The notes: a model not told the origin generated them from the sequence alone. A stretch of DNA of 64,000 bases from Oligoflexus tunisiensis (GCF_001748245.1 NZ_BDFO01000001.1:1597345-1661344), one strand, 5' to 3'; shown: positions 43,536 through 53,310, counted from the stretch's first letter. Program-made: numbers and translations.

Positions 43536-43769
43536 ATGACCCTCGGCGAACTTAAAAAAGGTCAAAAAGCTCAAGTCATGCGTGCTCCCGAGTCACAAGG
43601 ACTAGGTGAGCGTCTGCAGGAATTTGGCTTCGTCCCGGGGGCGAATCTGGAAGTATTGGCAGAGGCTCCTTTTGGAGGCGATCCCATTCTGGTGATGATC
43701 CACGGTACACGGGTTGCTGTTCGGCGTGATGATGCGAGTGGCATTCACGTGTCCCTCCTCCAACCTTAA
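43536..43769 (+). CDS. feoA: FeoA, SH3-like partner of ferrous iron transport
   Basis: The protein has 77 residues, the usual FeoA size, with the family pattern of glycine-rich strands and turns (LGERLQEFGFVPGANLEVL, then GGDPILVMIHGTRVAVRR). FeoA is a cytoplasmic SH3-like protein needed for Fe2+ uptake by FeoB, probably by direct contact. It is the first gene of feoA-feoB with a 14-base gap to feoB, behind a Fur-box-like site. Confidence 0.94.
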   Translation: MTLGELKKGQKAQVMRAPESQGLGERLQEFGFVPGANLEVLAEAPFGGDPILVMIHGTRVAVRRDDASGIHVSLLQP

Positions 43770-43783
43770 GCTGAGCGCCCATC

Positions 43784-45643
43784 ATGTCAGATACCAAGAT
43801 CCCAACATTGGCCCTGGTCGGCAGTCCCAACTGCGGAAAAACCGCGCTGTTCAATGCCCTGACCGGACTCAATTATAAAGTGGCCAACTATCCCGGCGTG
43901 ACCGTGGACTGGGCGGAAGCTCTCAGTCGCAAGCACCTGGGCCCTTCCGTAAAAATCCTGGACCTGCCAGGAACCTACAGTTTGAATCCGCAAAGCGATG
44001 ATGAGCGGCTGACCAAACAGGTGATCTGTCGTGAAGGTCAGTATCCGGTGCAGGCCGATGTCCTCCTCTGCGTTGCCGATGTGAACAATTTGAGTTTGCA
44101 TCTGCGCCTGGTGATGGAAGTGATCGCGCTGGGGCAGCCGATGGTTCTGGCCGTGAGCATGATCGATCAGGCGGAAAAAATGGGCACCACGCCCGATCTT
44201 GCCGCACTGCAGGAGGCTCTGGGCATTCCGGTGGTGGCGGTGAGCGCTTTGAAAAATCGCGGTTTGCCGGAACTCATGGCGACCATTCGTGAGGTGCATG
44301 CCAAGGGCATCAGGCCGCGTCCTTTGCCGCTGCCGCAGGATCCCACAGGACGGGTTCGCTTTCTCGAACAGCTCCTGGAAAAGGTTCAGCCTCAAGCCAA
44401 ACGACGCCATGGTTTGACCGATAGCATCGATCGCTGGCTTTTGCATCCATGGCTTGGACCGATCGCCATGATCCTGATTTTTCTGCTCGTGTTTCAGGCG
44501 ATTTTTTCCTGGGCCAGTTTACCTCAGGATTGGATTGAAGCGGCCATGGGGGAATTGGGTAGCCAGGTCGGGGCTGTGCTGCCGGATGGGCTTCTCGAGA
44601 GCCTGCTCGTCGATGGCCTCATCAGCGGGGTGGGGGCGGTCGTCGTCTTTCTTCCGCAGATTTTGATTCTGTTCTTTTTTCTGCTCGTGCTCGAGGATTC
44701 CGGATACATGGCGCGCGCTGCGTTCCTGCTGGATCGGCTCATGCGTGGTGTCGGGCTGAATGGACGTTCGGTTCTGCCCCTGGTTTCCGGATTTGCCTGT
44801 GCGATTCCCAGCATCATGTCGACCCGCATCATGGGCAGTCGGCGGGAGCGCTGGGTGACGATTTTAATCACACCGCTGATGACCTGCTCCGCGCGCCTTC
44901 CTGTTTATACGCTGCTGATCGGGGCCTTTATTCCCGGGACCATGGTGTTTGGCTTTCTGAATCTCCAGGGCCTCGTGCTGTTTACCCTTTATTTCGGCGG
45001 ATTGGGCTCCGCTCTGGCCGTGGCCTGGGTCATTCAAAAGTTCGGCTGGGTCGGAGGATCGAGCAGCTTTGTGATGGAACTGCCGACTTATCGTTTCCCC
45101 AGTAGCCTGAATGTGATGCGCGGGCTTTATGATCGTGGCCTCGCGTTTGTCACCCGAGCCGGGACCATTATCATGGCTGTCGTGATTATCCTCTGGTTCC
45201 TTTCGACCTTTCCTTTGCCGCCCGAGGGGGCGACGCTGCCGAGCATTCATTATTCCTTGGCCGGGAAACTCGGGCAGTGGCTCGAACCCTTGTTTTCACC
45301 CCTCGGCTGGAACTGGAAAATTGTGGTCGCTTTGATTCCTGGTTTTGCGGCCCGCGAGGTTCTGGTCGGTGCCCTCGGCATGGTCTATGCGATCGACAAT
45401 ACCCTGGGTGATGAGCAGCAGGTCATGGCCTTGACTTCGATTCTGCCTCAGGAGCTCACCCTGGCGGCGGCCGTCGCGCTGCTCGTCTGGTATGTGTTCG
45501 CGCCCCAATGTTTTGCGACCTTTGCCGTCATGCAAAAGGAAACCCGATCCTGGCGCATGACCGCAGCCGGATTCTTTTATCTTCTGGCACTGGCCTGGAT
45601 CTTTGCGTGGATGGCCCACGGATTGACCGAGGCCCTGGTCTGA
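43784..45643 (+). CDS. feoB: Ferrous iron transporter FeoB
   Basis: The protein has 619 residues with an N-terminal G-protein domain and a C-terminal polytopic membrane part (about ten helices). G1 is GSPNCGKT (13-20), G2 T40, G3 DLPG (60-63). The G4 motif is SMID (125-128), where FeoB normally has NxxD; the Asn is a Ser (AGC). The membrane part has FeoB 'gate' sequences ARAAFLLDRLMRGVGLNGRS and GFACAIPSIMSTR, and the C-terminal FAAREVLVGALG. It is shorter than E. coli FeoB (773) but the family often is. It imports Fe2+ through the inner membrane. The last gene of the operon is a tiny Cys-rich protein. Confidence 0.95.
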   Translation: MSDTKIPTLALVGSPNCGKTALFNALTGLNYKVANYPGVTVDWAEALSRKHLGPSVKILDLPGTYSLNPQSDDERLTKQVICREGQYPVQADVLLCVADVNNLSLHLRLVMEVIALGQPMVLAVSMIDQAEKMGTTPDLAALQEALGIPVVAVSALKNRGLPELMATIREVHAKGIRPRPLPLPQDPTGRVRFLEQLLEKVQPQAKRRHGLTDSIDRWLLHPWLGPIAMILIFLLVFQAIFSWASLPQDWIEAAMGELGSQVGAVLPDGLLESLLVDGLISGVGAVVVFLPQILILFFFLLVLEDSGYMARAAFLLDRLMRGVGLNGRSVLPLVSGFACAIPSIMSTRIMGSRRERWVTILITPLMTCSARLPVYTLLIGAFIPGTMVFGFLNLQGLVLFTLYFGGLGSALAVAWVIQKFGWVGGSSSFVMELPTYRFPSSLNVMRGLYDRGLAFVTRAGTIIMAVVIILWFLSTFPLPPEGATLPSIHYSLAGKLGQWLEPLFSPLGWNWKIVVALIPGFAAREVLVGALGMVYAIDNTLGDEQQVMALTSILPQELTLAAAVALLVWYVFAPQCFATFAVMQKETRSWRMTAAGFFYLLALAWIFAWMAHGLTEALV

Positions 45644-45653
45644 AGGAGCTGTT

Positions 45654-45803
45654 ATGCAGCCCTGGGATTATCTCGTATTTATTCCGGTTTTCTGGGCCGG
45701 CTATTATCTTTGGCAAAGACGCCGGAAAAAATCCTCGTGCGGGGCGTGCTCCGCCTGCCCTGGAACCAAGGGTTGCAGCAGTCAGAACGTTAAAGGCGGC
45801 TGA
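45654..45803 (+). CDS. FeoB-associated Cys-rich membrane protein
   Basis: The 49-residue product reads MQPWDYLVFIPVFWAGYYLW, then RRR-KK and a Cys cluster CGACSACPGTKGC. The first ~20 residues form one membrane helix and the tail has four Cys. This is the form of the small FeoB-associated Cys-rich proteins (FeoC-like functional substitutes) found after feoB. The ATG is six bases after AAGGAG and lies ten bases after the feoB stop, so it belongs to the operon. It may help metal delivery or redox sensing (inference). Its stop is three bases from the convergent kinase stop. Confidence 0.88.
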   Translation: MQPWDYLVFIPVFWAGYYLWQRRRKKSSCGACSACPGTKGCSSQNVKGG

Positions 45804-45806
45804 TCC

Positions 45807-48800
45807 TCATGCTGCAATTTTCTGTGTGCCTCGGGGAAGGCGGATCGCAAAAGCAAAACTGCGGAACCCGTGAACCCTGTCCGGACTCGTGAAACGTATT
45901 TGGATATCACCACCCAGCCTCTGCAATTCATTCCGGACCGCATCCAGCCCAACACCGCGACCTGAAAACTCCGTGATGTTTTGCGCCGTGGAGAGTCCAC
46001 TGGCAAAGATGAGCTCGGCGATCCGTTCATCACTGGCGGCTTCATCACGGGCGATGAGTCCCTTGTCCAGGCCACGTTTCAACAGGGAATCCAAATCAAG
46101 ACCCTGGCCATCGTCCCACATCTCAACATGATAGAAATGATCGTCGCTATGGGTTTTGAGATGAATGCTCCCCTGGGCGGGCTTCCCTTTCGCCAGGCGA
46201 ACGACAGCGGTTTCGATGCCATGGTCGAGCGCATTGGTCAGGCAATGCAGGAAGGCCTCCCGGAGCGCTTTCAATTCCCTGGTTTCACATTCACAGAGAG
46301 CCCGCTCTTCAAACTGAATGCCGGGAGGCATTTTGCCAAGGGCCTGGGCGGTTGCCGCCATGCTTTTCACGATGGGTTGGAAAATGTGCTGGAGCTGCCG
46401 GGGCTGGTTGATCGAGGCGCGCAGGGCCTCAAGCTTTTGGGTCAGCAGAACAGAATTCCCCTGGTGGGACAGGGCGAGCAGTTCATCCAGCTCCTGAAGA
46501 AATGCGGCCGACATTCCGTCTCGGGCCTTGGGCGCAAAATCAAGACGCAGCTCTTCGCAGAGCGCGGTATAGTCAGCCAGAGCCTCCTGCAGTTGCCTCC
46601 GTCGATCCAAAAAGCCCGAAGGGCTGGCCTGTCCCGCCTGAGACAGGTCATCCTCCAGGCGATGGCACAGATCCATGAGGTCCCGCATTTGAAACGAGCG
46701 AAACAATCCTTTCAGAGTGTGAAGATGCCGGGCGATGACCTCGATCTGATTCTGCCACTGGCCCGTCATGACCAAGGCGTCGATCGCGGTATCGTGTTCC
46801 CGACAGTCCTCGATAAAGTTGACAAACGCATCCATGCCCATGGATAAGACCTGGGAATAGATCAAAATCTTGCGCTTCTGTTTTTCGCTGATTTGAGCCA
46901 GCTCCCGCAGTGCGGTTTCATCCCGCAGGCTCACCAGTATCCTGGTCATGATTCCATCCGGTGAGGTCATGGGAATCCATTGGACCGACAGGATTTTATG
47001 GGTACCGCGCAGAGTTTCCAAGGGAATTTCCCCTGGAAGATTCCCTTCATTGAGTTCGTAGGCAATCCTGTCCTGCCCCAGGATCGCTTGCAAAACAGAG
47101 CGGATCTGGTCGCTCAAGCCTGGGCCGAGCCGGGTCATCTTGAGAAGATGATCCAGGGGGAGTCCCGCCAGCTGATCGGTTTCCAGAATCTGTTCGAGAT
47201 GGTTGGAGTATCCCTCCATGATCACGATCCTGCCCGTCAAAGCCTGATACCCGAGGTAAAAGATTCCCTGGGGCAGATGTTCCAGCATGTTCTGGATTTC
47301 CCGCGATCTTTCATCGAGTTCACGGGTGCGCTCCGCAACCTTTTTCTCAAGGCTCAGATAGAGCATTGAATTTTCGATGGAAATCGACGCCTGTCTGGAC
47401 AGAACCTGCAGAACCTTGAGACGCTTTTGATTGAAGGCATAGGGCGTGGAATTATTTTCAAGATACAGGATGCCAATGATTCCCTCGGACGAGGTGATGG
47501 GCATCGAGATAACGGACTGTACCGAGTTTCTCTGAATATAGGCATCGCCTCGATACTGCCCCTCGCGCGAGGCCTGATCCAGAACAACGGTTTCACCCGT
47601 TCTCAACGTATAGTCAAAGATGGATTGGCAGAAATGGTCCTGCCATGGGCCGGCGGTATCATCGTCGAGATTGATATCGCTTTGCCCCTTCATCATAGCG
47701 CCTTTGAGCTGCCAGCTTTCCTGGTTCCCGTTCGCATCGGACAAGAATATCATGACTTTCTCGGCGCCTGCGGTTTTGCTCAGGAGGTCCATCAAAGTCT
47801 TCAATATCCCTTCCAGCCTGACCTCTGTTGACAGTTCCTCAGCCGCTTTGATGAGCGACAGCTCATCGATCGAGAGGACGGATACCGTGGACGTCGTGGA
47901 TGAAGAACCGGCCCGCGCGATGGTCTGATGCGCGATCGTGGAATCACCGCGACCCGAGGGGGAACGGGTGAAGCCGGTGATTCCGGCAAAGGCTTGCGCA
48001 TGGTCCCTTTGCAGAAGACTCACCTTGTGTGTAGCCCCATAGGCTGCATAATGTCGCAGAGCGAGCTGGTAAAATCCCATGGCCGTGTAGGTTGAGAATT
48101 TCCGGGCGAACAGGAGAGCCCGTTCCGCAATCAGGGCCACGAGCCAGCCGTACTCATGGGTCACGGCTGATTCGAAAGCCTTTTCATAGAGCGAAAGAGC
48201 GGCCTGGTTGCGGCCCTTGAGACTCTGGTATTCCGCTTCAATAACAAGAGAGATATGTTCGAAATTGGATGGCACACGGGGCGCCACAGCCTTCATGTCC
48301 CGCCGAAAGCGTTTCACACGACGCCAAAGATCCTTGGGAGGATGACCTCCTGCCTTGGGACTTTGGAGGAGCTGCGCCGCGCTCAGGGCCAGAATAAAGT
48401 TGAAATAGACTTCATAGATGGTCGACATGATCCCTTTGGGATTCACCTGATGGAGACGAGCATAGGCCGCACCATGGTCGCCGTAGATGACCTCGGCCAG
48501 AGCATAGAGCATGCTGTGAAGGGGCGCACGAACGCCATTGGTGATCCAGTCCTCTTCGTTCATCAGGGAAGGGGCTGTTCCGTCTGGCATTGCCTTGAGG
48601 TCGGTCTGCAGTCCCTTATGAAGGCAGATAAACTTTCTCAGGAAAAGATAAGCCGGCCGGGCCCATCGGGATGAACGCAAATTCATCACATCCTTGGATG
48701 CAGCCGCGGCATCCTCGAGGTCCCCTAGGCTGCGTGAACGCAGGATGATCATGATATCCCTGCAGCCTCGGGTATAGTCGAGCCAATTCAATTCCCCTGC

Positions 48801-51800
48801 GTTGCTCAGAACCCGCATGCCCTCCAGCATCAGATCGGTGACGGCATCCAACTCGTGTGACCAGTGCTTGACGAATGTGGTGCGCAGGTAAATCACCTGA
48901 CCCAGGCAGGCGAGGGAATCATTCCTTCTTGCGAATTCCAGGCCGACGAGGGAAAGTTTTTCTCCCTGATCATAGTCCTTGAGTATGGCCGCATGAACAA
49001 TGCCCATGGTGGTATAGGACAGGGATGCTCCGGGTGCGTTCCCGTGACGAAGGATGAGTTGAAAGGCATGATTCACATGCCAGGCATAGAGATTTTCATT
49101 CACCTGAAAGGTGCAATCGAAGAAGCTTGTCAGAATTTGCAGGGGAGTGGCCACGGCCTCGTCCGACACAAGCGGCGCCGCGGCACGGCTGGGAATATCC
49201 ACCCGGCTCATCATCCATTTCGAGTGCACGAGGTTGATCAGAACGGAAGCCAGGCTGGGTTTCTCCGGAAGACCAAAGCCATAAAGCTGCAAAGCCTGGC
49301 GGGCATGGTTGACCACGTCATGCACCTGGCCAAGATTCAGGTATTGTTCCATCAGGCTGGAATACACTTCAATTTTTCTGCGGCGCGGCACAGGCGCTTT
49401 CAAGAGCTTTTCAAAAAGTGGCATCGCAATGTCGGGCTGATGGCTGTAGTACGCACACTCAGCGGCGATCAGTGACAGATCGAAATCCATCGGAATATTT
49501 TCATCGGGAGGAAGCTTTGCCAGCAGGCTTAAGCCCGTCTGGGACAGGACAAGCCCTGTTCGATAGGCTCTGGAATTTTTAGCCTTGACGCTGGCCAGGT
49601 AATTGAGTTCGACGAGGAATTTTTTCTCGGCGTCATCAGTAATCAGCTCGGCTCCGTGATTATAGGATTCGGTGATGCGGACCAGGTCCTCATCCTGTCC
49701 CTGGCCTGGCTGTCTTTGCTCGGCCCAGAATCTTCCGAGCCGCAGATGAAGGTCTTTTCTGGTTTCATCATTCAGGAGGGTATAAGCAGCCTGCTGAATC
49801 CTGTCATGATTGAAGTGAAAAACGAACTTCCGGGCTTCACCTTCGCCGATATTCAGATCGATTCCCTGGGAAAAGAGGCGGGACTCATGGCTCCAGGGAC
49901 TGATGACATCCTCACGGCAGGCTTTCCAGAGACACAAATGAGTCTCCGCGATCGGCTGGCCGGTGATGTGGGCGAGTTCCTTCAACGAGAAGGTATTGCC
50001 AATCAGGGAGGCCGCCGCAAGAATTTCGATGGTCTTTGGATCGAACTGCTTGATCCGGGCTATCACCAAATCCACAACATTGGCCGTGATCTCCAGGCGA
50101 TTCAGACTGTCCTTGTCACAGCTCCAACCGCCCGACTCCGTCGAGAATGTGATGAATCCGTCCCGGTGAAGTTTTTCAATCAGCTCTCTGACAAAGAAGG
50201 GATTACCCTCGGTCTTGCTCATGATTTGTTCCGCGAGATCCTGGAAATTCCCCGCGTCACGGTGCAGCGTGTCACCCAGCAGATTCATGATTTCATCACG
50301 GCGCAGCGCGGCCAGTTCCGCCCTGGCAATGACCCCGTGGAATTCCTCGATGGAACGCAGGGTTGCCGTAAGAGGATGCAGGCCATCCACTTCGCCATTC
50401 CGATAGGCGCCGATGATCAGGACCTGACGATCCCGTCGATGGCGAAAGACTTCGATCAGACATTCCAGGGACCCCATATCCGCCCATTGCAGGTCATCGA
50501 TAAAGAGGACCACGGGCCGATCCCGTATGGATATGACATCCAGAAAGCGGTTAAAGATCGCCAGAAATCGGTCCGAGGCCGCGCCGGGATTCAGCTGTTC
50601 GATTTCGGGTTGCGGGCCAATGAGTTTGGTCATGCGCGGGATCAGATCGGTGAGGATCCGGCCCTGGCCATCCAGTTGTTTGACCAGGTGCTCACAAAAT
50701 GAGCCGAGCTCCTGTTCGGGCAGGGACAGGAGCTGATCGACCAGTTGGGAAAAAGCCTGGACCAGGGCATCATAGGGAACATCACGTCCATATTGATTGT
50801 ATTTTCCCTGAATAAAGAAACCGCGCCGGGTCGTGAGAGGTTTCAGAACTTCATTGATGACCGACGTTTTGCCGATGCCGGATGGTCCTGTCACGAGAAC
50901 CAGCCGGGCTTCACGATCCTTGATCACTGCTTCAAACTGATTATGGATCAGATCGATGTCGCTTTTTCGACCATAGAGTTTGGAGCTGATCATGAAGCGG
51001 TTCGGAACATCGAACCGGCCCGGTACAAAATCCGCTGGCAATGCATCCAGGGACTGCTGCAGATATTCGAGGTCCTTGAGGAGACCCAGAAGGCTCTGGT
51101 AACGATCCTCAGCATTTTTTTCCAGAAGTTTCTGGAGTATGCGACTGGCAGCCTGAGGAAAGGCCGGTTGGATGTCCTGCGCCAGGGGTGGACTTTGCGT
51201 CAGGTGAAGAGATACCCACTCCAGGATATCCCGACCCTTGAATGGCAGGCGGTTGGTCGCCGCTTCAAAGAGCGTGATGCCGAGCGAATAGATATCACAG
51301 CGGTAGTCGACGGGGCGATTCATCCTTCCGCTCTGCTCGGGAGCCAGATAAGGCAGGCTGCCCTCAAGCGATTCGAACTCATTGATGCTGGGCGTCTCCC
51401 GATCCAGACGCGTCGATATTCCAAAATCAATGATTCGGACAGCGGAGAGATCCCTGGTCAGCAGAATATTGCGGGGATTGATGTCCTTATGAACGATCAT
51501 GTGGTCATGGAGCTCGGCAATCGCCAGGGTCAGGGTCCGGGCCAGTGTCAGCCAGTTGGAAAAATTCTGCGAGAAATATTCCTTCTCTATCAGCTCCTGC
51601 AAGGTAAAGCTCGGAAAATGCTCCATAACCATGCACAGGCTATCGATCGTTCGGAAAATGCGCACGGACCGAATGGAGTACTCAAGATTCTCACTCTTCA
51701 TGATCTCATATTCCCGCTGCAGCATCTGTTCGGCAATGGGATCATCATGGAGGTTGAGGGTCTTTTTTATAATGAACTTGGCACCGACAGCCGGATCCTC

Positions 51801-51869
51801 AACCAGAAAGATCTCGTTGTGAGCCGTTTGCGCAAGTTTGGAAATGACTTCATACCGTTCAATTCGCAT
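45807..51869 (-). CDS. Giant hybrid: Ser/Thr-kinase-like, AAA-type ATPase, GAF and CheA-like histidine kinase
   Basis: The protein has 2020 residues. Residues 1-~275: Hanks-type kinase fold with K35/K36, catalytic HKDINPRN (D129, N134), DFG D148 and APEQSGR; the glycine-rich loop is degenerate. ~300-580: STAND/AAA-like ATPase with Walker A GPSGIGKTS (K334) and Walker B LFIDDLQWAD. ~780-1290: helical repeats. ~1345-1500: GAF domain, then a coiled coil and a PAS-like segment (~1525-1650). ~1690-1790: HPt-type bundle with H1717 in HLHTLKGLF. ~1860-2015: CheA-type ATPase, N box HCLTNALDHGIE, DDGQGLD and STAQ..SGRGVGLDAV. Kinase-ATPase-GAF multi-domain proteins are known in cyanobacteria and Oligoflexia-type bacteria, usually with classical HisKA ends; the CheA-like end is unusual. 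Partner receiver unknown. Confidence 0.9.
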   Translation of the reverse strand: MRIERYEVISKLAQTAHNEIFLVEDPAVGAKFIIKKTLNLHDDPIAEQMLQREYEIMKSENLEYSIRSVRIFRTIDSLCMVMEHFPSFTLQELIEKEYFSQNFSNWLTLARTLTLAIAELHDHMIVHKDINPRNILLTRDLSAVRIIDFGISTRLDRETPSINEFESLEGSLPYLAPEQSGRMNRPVDYRCDIYSLGITLFEAATNRLPFKGRDILEWVSLHLTQSPPLAQDIQPAFPQAASRILQKLLEKNAEDRYQSLLGLLKDLEYLQQSLDALPADFVPGRFDVPNRFMISSKLYGRKSDIDLIHNQFEAVIKDREARLVLVTGPSGIGKTSVINEVLKPLTTRRGFFIQGKYNQYGRDVPYDALVQAFSQLVDQLLSLPEQELGSFCEHLVKQLDGQGRILTDLIPRMTKLIGPQPEIEQLNPGAASDRFLAIFNRFLDVISIRDRPVVLFIDDLQWADMGSLECLIEVFRHRRDRQVLIIGAYRNGEVDGLHPLTATLRSIEEFHGVIARAELAALRRDEIMNLLGDTLHRDAGNFQDLAEQIMSKTEGNPFFVRELIEKLHRDGFITFSTESGGWSCDKDSLNRLEITANVVDLVIARIKQFDPKTIEILAAASLIGNTFSLKELAHITGQPIAETHLCLWKACREDVISPWSHESRLFSQGIDLNIGEGEARKFVFHFNHDRIQQAAYTLLNDETRKDLHLRLGRFWAEQRQPGQGQDEDLVRITESYNHGAELITDDAEKKFLVELNYLASVKAKNSRAYRTGLVLSQTGLSLLAKLPPDENIPMDFDLSLIAAECAYYSHQPDIAMPLFEKLLKAPVPRRRKIEVYSSLMEQYLNLGQVHDVVNHARQALQLYGFGLPEKPSLASVLINLVHSKWMMSRVDIPSRAAAPLVSDEAVATPLQILTSFFDCTFQVNENLYAWHVNHAFQLILRHGNAPGASLSYTTMGIVHAAILKDYDQGEKLSLVGLEFARRNDSLACLGQVIYLRTTFVKHWSHELDAVTDLMLEGMRVLSNAGELNWLDYTRGCRDIMIILRSRSLGDLEDAAAASKDVMNLRSSRWARPAYLFLRKFICLHKGLQTDLKAMPDGTAPSLMNEEDWITNGVRAPLHSMLYALAEVIYGDHGAAYARLHQVNPKGIMSTIYEVYFNFILALSAAQLLQSPKAGGHPPKDLWRRVKRFRRDMKAVAPRVPSNFEHISLVIEAEYQSLKGRNQAALSLYEKAFESAVTHEYGWLVALIAERALLFARKFSTYTAMGFYQLALRHYAAYGATHKVSLLQRDHAQAFAGITGFTRSPSGRGDSTIAHQTIARAGSSSTTSTVSVLSIDELSLIKAAEELSTEVRLEGILKTLMDLLSKTAGAEKVMIFLSDANGNQESWQLKGAMMKGQSDINLDDDTAGPWQDHFCQSIFDYTLRTGETVVLDQASREGQYRGDAYIQRNSVQSVISMPITSSEGIIGILYLENNSTPYAFNQKRLKVLQVLSRQASISIENSMLYLSLEKKVAERTRELDERSREIQNMLEHLPQGIFYLGYQALTGRIVIMEGYSNHLEQILETDQLAGLPLDHLLKMTRLGPGLSDQIRSVLQAILGQDRIAYELNEGNLPGEIPLETLRGTHKILSVQWIPMTSPDGIMTRILVSLRDETALRELAQISEKQKRKILIYSQVLSMGMDAFVNFIEDCREHDTAIDALVMTGQWQNQIEVIARHLHTLKGLFRSFQMRDLMDLCHRLEDDLSQAGQASPSGFLDRRRQLQEALADYTALCEELRLDFAPKARDGMSAAFLQELDELLALSHQGNSVLLTQKLEALRASINQPRQLQHIFQPIVKSMAATAQALGKMPPGIQFEERALCECETRELKALREAFLHCLTNALDHGIETAVVRLAKGKPAQGSIHLKTHSDDHFYHVEMWDDGQGLDLDSLLKRGLDKGLIARDEAASDERIAELIFASGLSTAQNITEFSGRGVGLDAVRNELQRLGGDIQIRFTSPDRVHGFRSFAFAIRLPRGTQKIAA

Positions 51870-52049
51870 GATTCGACCTCGTGACGTCTCCTCTGCTTTT
51901 CGTATGAAAAATCAATGTCATGAGGCCAAATTTGCGAAAAATAAGTACGATTGCGGAAGGATTTTCAAAAACACCAGGTCCAGTCGCGTGCCAGCACCTG
52001 GTCGGAAAGCTAAAAAAAGAAGGAAAGCTTTTGATAATCCAGGGGCTGG

Positions 52050-52328
52050 TCAGCCTGGATCAGGAATGGTCCGTGGGCCCGCCCCTGGATGGTCGGTGCC
52101 CGCGGGTTCCACCGTGCGCGGCGTCCAGGTTCCGCCCGCGGCGCATTGCAGCTGTTGATTCAAACTTCTCACCCAATACACGCGACCGACTGTGATGTCA
52201 TCACAGGCCGGGAGCTGTTGTTCATTTTCCACGCTATCGAGGGTGGCAGCCGATGAGGGTTGCTTGCGGGTGGTTCGGCAGGCGGCCAGCAGGGCCATAC
52301 TCATGATGATGAAAGCCGTGAAACGCAT
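52050..52328 (-). CDS. Small putative lipoprotein
   Basis: The protein has 92 residues with a lipoprotein signal (IIMSMALLAAC) and a short mature part rich in Ser/Thr/Pro, with a C at ~42 and ~62 and an RVYWVRSLNQQLQC strand, ending in a Pro/Gly-rich tail. There is no recognised domain. The ATG at 52328 has GGGAGGA six bases upstream. It lies between the giant kinase and the 313-residue protein; all three are on the minus strand. Confidence 0.65.
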   Translation of the reverse strand: MRFTAFIIMSMALLAACRTTRKQPSSAATLDSVENEQQLPACDDITVGRVYWVRSLNQQLQCAAGGTWTPRTVEPAGTDHPGAGPRTIPDPG

Positions 52329-52346
52329 GCGGTTCCTCCCTGAAAA

Positions 52347-52364
52347 CCAGGGGGGGAACCCTGG
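52347..52364 (-). terminator. Possible terminator hairpin after the 313-residue gene
   Basis: On the minus strand CCAGGG / CCCTGG (6 bp, 6-base loop) is followed by TTTTC. It sits between the 313-residue gene stop (52369) and the lipoprotein ribosome site, so it could terminate or attenuate read-through. The stem is short. Confidence 0.35.
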
Positions 52365-52368
52365 CTGT

Positions 52369-53310
52369 CTAATCCTGATGGGGCTTTTTCTTAAAAATGG
52401 TACCTGAAGATGTGACGGGAAGCATCAGGAAGCTGTTCTGAGCAAAGAATTCCCCGAGATGCGGGTAACGGCCGCGTGATTGATAGGCCCAGAAGAGCTG
52501 CCGCCGCGGATGCCGATGATTGAAAAGCATTTCGAGCACGCTGACCTCTTCATCGGTGAGCTTCATCTCCTGCTTCTGCTGCAAAAGAAGTTCGACGGAA
52601 TCGCGCAGGCGATGATCCAGCTCGATGTGCTTGTGCCTGGCTTCCAGTATATCGACCTTTTCCGTCTCCTCTTCAAAGAGGGTCTGGTAGTGATGCCAGG
52701 CGCTGGCGAGAAGACTCAGGGTGGGAATCCTGGTTCCAAAATGCCGAACCACGATCAGCACCTGATCCACCGGATGCGTGTCGACCAGAATCTTGGCATC
52801 CCGCTCGGCGTTCAGAATCTCCTGCTCGTTCACGTCGTCGCGCCCTTCCATGAAGGCTTCGAGGATGCGCTTCCAGGTCGGCAGCGGATGCTTGATGGTT
52901 GGGGTGATATCGCTTTGATCACGGTCATGCAGATAACGGACATTGCTCTCGCGTTTGAAGGGGAAGAGCACGGCGTCGTGGCTGGTCACACCCTTGTCGA
53001 AATTGAGCTGCCAGAGGTGAATATTATACTGCAGACCGATGCGTAGGGATTGTCGCCCTTTGGGTTGTCCCGAATCGTGCACTTTTACATGCACGATATT
53101 GCGATCAACCAGATTCTGCATCGCGGCGTGCAGAACGTCCTCTTCCGCTCCGATCAGGGACGCGAATTCCTTTTCGGTCGTGATCAGTTCGTGCATGTTG
53201 GACACAGCACAATTCAGAAGATAGAGGCAGATACTGTATTCACATGAACCGAGTCGCGCCATCGCCAGCACTTTAAAGCCGGACTCGGTCATGAAAGTTT
53301 GAAATGGCAT
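52369..53310 (-). CDS. Winged-helix-like protein of unknown function
   Basis: The protein has 313 residues, cytoplasmic. The first ~110 residues have the helix-helix-strand spacing of a winged helix (KVLAMARLGSCEYSICLYLL, then ITTEKEFASLIGAEEDVLH and RNIVHVKVHD), as in replication-initiator- or MarR-like folds. The remainder is helical and charged (~150-300), with a basic RHPRRQLFWAY stretch near the end. The ATG at 53310 has AGGAGG four bases upstream. Neither the operon nor a target is visible; regulator is a guess. Confidence 0.55.
   Translation of the reverse strand: MPFQTFMTESGFKVLAMARLGSCEYSICLYLLNCAVSNMHELITTEKEFASLIGAEEDVLHAAMQNLVDRNIVHVKVHDSGQPKGRQSLRIGLQYNIHLWQLNFDKGVTSHDAVLFPFKRESNVRYLHDRDQSDITPTIKHPLPTWKRILEAFMEGRDDVNEQEILNAERDAKILVDTHPVDQVLIVVRHFGTRIPTLSLLASAWHHYQTLFEEETEKVDILEARHKHIELDHRLRDSVELLLQQKQEMKLTDEEVSVLEMLFNHRHPRRQLFWAYQSRGRYPHLGEFFAQNSFLMLPVTSSGTIFKKKPHQD

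Noticed and set aside
43784..45643. FeoB as a truncated pseudogene (619 residues)
   Set aside because: All membrane gate motifs and the C-terminal AAREVLVG region are present, followed by an in-frame stop and a FeoB-associated gene; shorter FeoB proteins are common.
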